From Mesoaciditoga sp964503355 (GTDB lineage Bacteria; Thermotogota; Thermotogae; Mesoaciditogales; Mesoaciditogaceae), in NCBI GenBank assembly GCA_964503355.1, contig CAZCZS010000036.1:1-17154 (forward strand): DNA of 17,154 nt, written 5' to 3'. This document shows, in pieces, positions 13,739-17,154 of this stretch. Every line of letters begins with the position of its first letter. The first letter of the stretch is position 1. The position numbers and the translations under genes are program-made. The notes below the pieces were generated by a model. That model ran no database searches. It saw only the letters and a program-made list of their open reading frames with translations, and was not told where the DNA came from.

Positions 13739-14881
13739 TTAGACGACGTTTTTCTCTTTATTGATCTGGCGTTTGAACCTGTTCATTTTAAGATTGCTCA
13801 CGTCCATGGTTTTTGAGGTTCCGTACACGACCATCTCCGCAACGGCCTCCCCTACCGCCGGAGCGAGCATGAATCCATGTCCACTAAAGCCAACGGCAAA
13901 TATGAATCTCGAGACGTCGTTGGCTTCATCTATTATGGGCTGAGCATCTGGAGAAACGTTGTAAGCTCCAGACCACTGTCTTACTATATGAAGATGATTC
14001 ATAAATGGAAAATCATGAACCATTTTTGGAGCCATTTCCTCTAAAAATTCGACCGTGTGACCGAGATCGTTTCCAAGGGCGGGATTTTTATCGCTTTGTC
14101 CCATCACGAAAGAACCATGCATCGTTTGTCTTACGTAATAATTCTTCTTAAAACTTATAACCATAGGATCTAAAACGTGATTTATACCTTCCGTGACGAG
14201 GATCTGATGCCTTTCGCTATGAGTGGGTATATCTATTCCCACCATTTTTCCAACCTCGTGAGAAAAGCCGCCCGCCGCGTTTATCACCACACCGGTTTTA
14301 ACATATCCCTTCGTAGTTTGCACTCCTACTATATTTCCGTTTTGCACGTCTATACCTTCTACTTTTGTGTGTGTGTTCAAGTCTATTCCCATCTTCTTTA
14401 TCGCCATTGCGTAAGCGATATTCGCGATCTGTGGGTTTGCGTGTCCATCACTTGGACACCATGTTCCACCAATGACTCCTTCCAAATTCATGAACGGAAA
14501 TTTAAGGTGAATTTGTCTTGGGGTGATGAGTTCAACGTCAAGTCCCTCTTTCTTTTGCATTTCAACGTTTTTTTCGAAATCCGCCATCTCTTCCTCGCTG
14601 TAAGCGAGAAGAAGATATCCACCTTGGTAATATTCTATATCCATCCCAACATCCTCTTTAAACCTCTTGAAAAGCTCGACGCTTCTCATGGCAAGTCGAA
14701 CGTTCATTGGCGATGTCCATTGTTGCCTTATGCCACCTCCACATCTGCCTGTGGAACCAGAAGATATGTAGGATTTTTCAAAAACCGCCACGTCTTTTAC
14801 ACCTAACTTAGCCAGATTAAAGGCTATGGATGTACCTATTATTCCTCCTCCTATTATGACAACCGATGCGTTCGTAATCAT
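13739..14881 (-). CDS. DAO-family FAD-dependent dehydrogenase, beta-type subunit (sarcosine/proline/HcnC-like)
   Basis: This is the substrate-oxidising flavoprotein of a multisubunit amine/amino-acid dehydrogenase. The 380-residue protein starts with a Rossmann dinucleotide motif GGGIIG (11-16), the ribose-binding Glu35, and SSGSTGRCGGGIRQQ (40-54), where the beta subunits of sarcosine oxidase-like enzymes hold FAD. Later come NAAGG (201-205), SPDAQPIID (310-318) and a C-terminal GFSGHGFMLAP (331-341). It has no Cys cluster of its own, so electrons must leave through the partner subunits. ATG at 14881 overlaps the 600-residue gene by 4 bp, with GGGTGG upstream. Homologous three-part enzymes include L-proline dehydrogenase PDH1, opine oxidase and HcnABC; the substrate here is unknown. 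D-amino acid and glycerol-3-phosphate oxidation are less likely given the partners. Confidence 0.9.
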   Translation of the reverse strand: MITNASVVIIGGGIIGTSIAFNLAKLGVKDVAVFEKSYISSGSTGRCGGGIRQQWTSPMNVRLAMRSVELFKRFKEDVGMDIEYYQGGYLLLAYSEEEMADFEKNVEMQKKEGLDVELITPRQIHLKFPFMNLEGVIGGTWCPSDGHANPQIANIAYAMAIKKMGIDLNTHTKVEGIDVQNGNIVGVQTTKGYVKTGVVINAAGGFSHEVGKMVGIDIPTHSERHQILVTEGINHVLDPMVISFKKNYYVRQTMHGSFVMGQSDKNPALGNDLGHTVEFLEEMAPKMVHDFPFMNHLHIVRQWSGAYNVSPDAQPIIDEANDVSRFIFAVGFSGHGFMLAPAVGEAVAEMVVYGTSKTMDVSNLKMNRFKRQINKEKNVV

Positions 14882-16680
14882 CTTTCATCGCCACCCTTTT
14901 CGAAGACAGAAAATTCAACCGGTTTGACAGGTGGCCTTGACGTTCCATGAGAAAGCTCAGAAATGGGAATTCCAGTCTTTCTTGAAAGTATTCCCAAGAC
15001 CACCAATTTGCAGTTTTTCCCGCCACAGGGTCCCATCGTAACCCTCGTCAAACGTTTCAACTCCTCAAAGTCTGTAACGCCTTCGTCTATGACTTTTTCT
15101 ATCCGCTCAAGCGATACCTCTTCACATCTGCAAACTATGGGACTTTCCTTCTTTGGAAATGCGAAATGTCTAACCGAATCTTTGAATTCTATTGGAAGTC
15201 TTGCGTACACTATGTTCGTCTTGTTTGGATATTTTACGATTTTTTCAACGGTTACGTCACACACGTAATTTCCTTCTTTACCGAGCCCCCACATCTTTTG
15301 CCCCTTTTGAGGTAGAGGTAAGAGCTCATACGGAATGCCCAACGTGACCATTCCCTCTTTTACGTCTTCTTTCATCACGAATATCGCCAATCCTGGACAA
15401 GCGTTAACACACGTGGCACATCCGGTACACTTCGTCGCGTCCAAAACCGGTGTACTGTTAAGATTTTCACCTATGTGAATGGCTCCAAAAGGACATGAAG
15501 CCTCACATGAATTACACGGTATCTCTTCATCGCATTCTAAAACCGCCCTTAGCTTTCCAACTATATCCTTTTTTTCCTCGTTTATCACCGGCTTAGCGAT
15601 GATGGGCGTCTTGATTCCCATTTTTTCCAAACCCGTTCTTATCTTAACAGATTTTGGCCCGCTTCTGAAAAGGGCAAGCGTTTTCAACTCGTCGTTGATC
15701 TCATCCTCCACATCGATGTTGTTGATTTCGCGAGCCATTTCCAAAGCGGCTATTTTTCCTTCTATCATCGCCGTTGTCGCCTCCTCGATGGATGAGAGAT
15801 CACCGGCTATGAAAACATCTTCGTTTGTCGTTTTCATCCTTTCGTTTCGTATCGGAACGTATCCGCCAAGTTCCGGAATGAATTTCACTTCACATCCAGC
15901 CTGCTCTGCCAATTCCGTCAACGGCGTGAGGCCAACCGAAATGGCTATCGTATCGACAACCACTTCCCTTTGAGTACCTGCAATAGTGCGGAATTTATCG
16001 TCCACCTTTGCTATAACGGCCCCTTTTACACTTTCATCGCCTATCGCTTTCACTACGGTATGATTGAGTAAAATGGGAACTCCCAGTCTTTTTATCTTGT
16101 TGGCGTGAACCTCGTAACCACCTATTCTTCCCAACGCTTCAACGATAGCTCGTACTTCAACGCCGGCTTGAATGAGCTGATAAGCGAGGATCAATCCTAT
16201 ATTCCCCGATCCAACTATGAGAAAGCGCTTACCAGGCATGATACCGTATTCGTTCATAAGAGTTTGAACGGCTCCCGCACCATACACTCCCGGAAGATCT
16301 GAATTCACAAATGGAAGCTGTTTCTCCATGGCACCTGTCGCTATGAGAAGTTTTTTGGCTTGAATTTTATGCTCTTTTCCATCTTTCACGTAAACGATCG
16401 TGTTGTTTGGATAAATACCTATAACGGTGGCGTTGTTCTCAACTTTTATCTTTTCGTTTTTCAAGATTTCACTTTCGAGTTTTTGGGCTATCTCGAATCC
16501 TCTTGTGGAAGCGTAATGGGCGTGGTCACCGAAGAATTTGTGAGTTTGTTTTACCAACTGTCCACCTATATTTTCGTTTTCATCCAAGATCACGCTCTTC
16601 ACATCGTGTTTGGCAAGTGTTATGGCGGCCATCATTCCCGCTGGACCACCACCTACTATCGCGGATTGGTAAACTTTCAT
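14878..16680 (-). CDS. FAD/NAD-dependent oxidoreductase with ferredoxin and BFD-type Fe-S domains (alpha-type subunit)
   Basis: This is the electron-routing subunit of the same complex. The 600 residues hold, in order: an FAD Rossmann domain (IVGGGPAGMMAA, 9-20), an NAD(P) domain (VGSGNIGL, 156-163) and the closing FAD motif DVFIAGD (288-294). A ferredoxin-like insert follows at about 380-432, with CNSCEASCP and CTGCATCVNACP. Last is a BFD-like [2Fe-2S] domain with CRCE (Cys517, Cys519) and GPCGGKNC (Cys552, Cys557). The first ferredoxin motif lacks the regular leading CxxC: the nearest upstream Cys is Cys383, six residues before Cys389, in the sequence CDEEIPCNSC. The N-terminus fits well and AAGGTGATG lies before the ATG; both ends overlap neighbours by 4 bp. 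It probably links flavin oxidation to NAD and/or ferredoxin. Confidence 0.92.
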   Translation of the reverse strand: MKVYQSAIVGGGPAGMMAAITLAKHDVKSVILDENENIGGQLVKQTHKFFGDHAHYASTRGFEIAQKLESEILKNEKIKVENNATVIGIYPNNTIVYVKDGKEHKIQAKKLLIATGAMEKQLPFVNSDLPGVYGAGAVQTLMNEYGIMPGKRFLIVGSGNIGLILAYQLIQAGVEVRAIVEALGRIGGYEVHANKIKRLGVPILLNHTVVKAIGDESVKGAVIAKVDDKFRTIAGTQREVVVDTIAISVGLTPLTELAEQAGCEVKFIPELGGYVPIRNERMKTTNEDVFIAGDLSSIEEATTAMIEGKIAALEMAREINNIDVEDEINDELKTLALFRSGPKSVKIRTGLEKMGIKTPIIAKPVINEEKKDIVGKLRAVLECDEEIPCNSCEASCPFGAIHIGENLNSTPVLDATKCTGCATCVNACPGLAIFVMKEDVKEGMVTLGIPYELLPLPQKGQKMWGLGKEGNYVCDVTVEKIVKYPNKTNIVYARLPIEFKDSVRHFAFPKKESPIVCRCEEVSLERIEKVIDEGVTDFEELKRLTRVTMGPCGGKNCKLVVLGILSRKTGIPISELSHGTSRPPVKPVEFSVFEKGGDER

Positions 16681-16994
16681 ACCGCATCACCTTTTCCTTT
16701 TTGCCTTTTGACTTTCATCCCCTCTTTCACTTTTGTCATGCAAGATCGGACGTTCGGAATTCCGTCTATCTCCATGAGGCATGATGAGCACTTTCCTATC
16801 GCACAAAAGAGACCAGCTGGCCTGCCCAAATTTGGGGTGTACCTTAAAACTCTTATACCCGCCGCATGTAAAGCGGCCGCCACCGTTTCTCCTTCAAAAG
16901 CTTCTATCTCTCTGTCTTCGAAGTAGAATTTGATCTTTTTCTTTCTCTTAAATTGGAGTATGGGATGTTCTACTATTCTACCCTCTTCTTCCAA
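16677..16994 (-). CDS. [2Fe-2S] ferredoxin-like subunit (HcnA / sarcosine oxidase alpha N-terminal type)
   Basis: A small [2Fe-2S] protein, first gene of the dehydrogenase unit. With the start chosen here it has 105 residues and a plant-type-like cluster motif: Cys64, Cys69, Cys72 and Cys85 in GLFCAIGKCSSC...RSC, spacing C-x4-C-x2-C-x12-C. This corresponds to the N-terminal domain of the large sarcosine oxidase subunit and to HcnA, which are separate or fused in different lineages. The start is TTG at 16994: GGAGGA lies 6 nt upstream. An in-frame ATG at 17051 overlaps the candidate -10 box and would add 19 residues with no family match. The stop overlaps the following gene (ATGA). Probable role: electron transfer between the flavin subunits. 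Confidence 0.88.
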   Translation of the reverse strand: MEEEGRIVEHPILQFKRKKKIKFYFEDREIEAFEGETVAAALHAAGIRVLRYTPNLGRPAGLFCAIGKCSSCLMEIDGIPNVRSCMTKVKEGMKVKRQKGKGDAV

Positions 16995-17039
16995 TTCGCT
17001 TCCTCCTCCTTTGTGAAAAAATGGTAAAATGCCATAGGT

Positions 17040-17070
17040 ATTATAAAGCATTTATGACCTTCATTTACAA
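17040..17070 (-). promoter_or_regulatory. Candidate promoter of the dehydrogenase-AOR unit
   Basis: On the minus strand a perfect TATAAT -10 box (17045-17040) follows TTGTAA (17070-17065) by 19 bp; TGTAAA at 18 bp spacing is an alternative -35. Transcription would begin near 17033, giving a leader of about 38 nt to the TTG start at 16994. The last 84 bases of the window (17071-17154) show no gene I can defend: several frames are open on both strands but all are short, and no ribosome site is seen. Confidence 0.6.
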
Positions 17071-17154
17071 AACCACACTCGAAAAATTCTCATAAACACT
17101 TATAAACTCATGTTGTGCGTGAGAGTAACGAAAAAAGATTGGGATGTAACAAAG

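Noticed and set aside
14177..14806. A 209-codon plus-strand open frame opposite the DAO-type subunit
   Set aside because: The minus-strand protein has full FAD motifs across the same bases; the plus-strand product is Tyr/His/Cys-rich and unrecognisable. The length is a by-product of codon use in the real gene.
16360..16926. A 188-codon plus-strand open frame across the FAD/NAD subunit and [2Fe-2S] genes
   Set aside because: It spans the junction of two overlapping, motif-bearing minus-strand genes and has no start signals of its own.
17065..17154. A 29-codon minus-strand frame open to the right edge, ending in TAA at 17065
   Set aside because: All three minus-strand frames are open for similar lengths here, the product has no recognisable feature, and its end overlaps the -35 region of the candidate promoter.

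Overview
All 14 recognisable genes in this 17.2 kb window lie on the minus strand, so transcription runs from right to left. Spacing is tight: five junctions are 4-bp ATGA overlaps, and most other gaps are 1-37 bp. Shine-Dalgarno sequences of the GGAGG/AGGTGA type are clear at most starts. Gene content is that of a strictly anaerobic, peptide- and sugar-fermenting bacterium: ferredoxin-linked 2-oxoacid oxidoreductase, a tungsten/molybdopterin aldehyde:ferredoxin oxidoreductase, a PPi-type phosphofructokinase, and substrate-level phosphorylation through butyrate kinases. The proteins are rich in Lys and Glu and GC is moderate, which suggests a thermophile or moderate thermophile. A Thermotogota-like lineage (or Coprothermobacter, or a thermophilic clostridium) fits best, but no phylogenetic marker settles it. 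Nothing looks horizontally acquired: there are no transposases, tRNAs, phage genes or CRISPR arrays.

Right-hand unit (about 17070 to 11829): a likely promoter, then a small [2Fe-2S] protein, a 600-residue FAD/NAD oxidoreductase carrying ferredoxin and BFD-type Fe-S domains, a DAO-type FAD dehydrogenase, and an aldehyde:ferredoxin oxidoreductase. The first three resemble a split sarcosine-oxidase / proline-dehydrogenase / HcnABC-type complex. Having an aldehyde oxidoreductase as the fourth gene suggests that the dehydrogenase releases an aldehyde or semialdehyde, which is then oxidised with ferredoxin.

Middle unit (11726 to 7920): era (ribosome-assembly GTPase, TTG start), pepF (M3 oligopeptidase) and a 6-phosphofructokinase with PPi-type signatures. 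It ends at a strong intrinsic terminator at 7819-7851. The 102 bp between the aldehyde oxidoreductase and era contain no convincing terminator, so read-through from the right-hand unit is possible.

Left-hand unit (7777 to 197): a PLP aminotransferase, a butyrate kinase, phosphate butyryltransferase, a second butyrate kinase, an unassigned P-loop NTPase, and the delta, alpha, beta and gamma subunits of a VOR-type 2-oxoacid:ferredoxin oxidoreductase. A perfect hairpin terminator at 152-185 closes the unit. The genes spell out a complete route: amino acid -> 2-oxoacid -> acyl-CoA plus reduced ferredoxin -> acyl phosphate -> carboxylic acid plus ATP. That is branched-chain (or aromatic) amino acid fermentation. 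PepF could supply the amino acids.

The parts most worth pursuing are the NTPase inside the fermentation operon, the paired butyrate kinases around a single transacylase, the dehydrogenase/aldehyde-oxidoreductase pairing, and the nested palindromes and terminator hairpin ahead of the aminotransferase.
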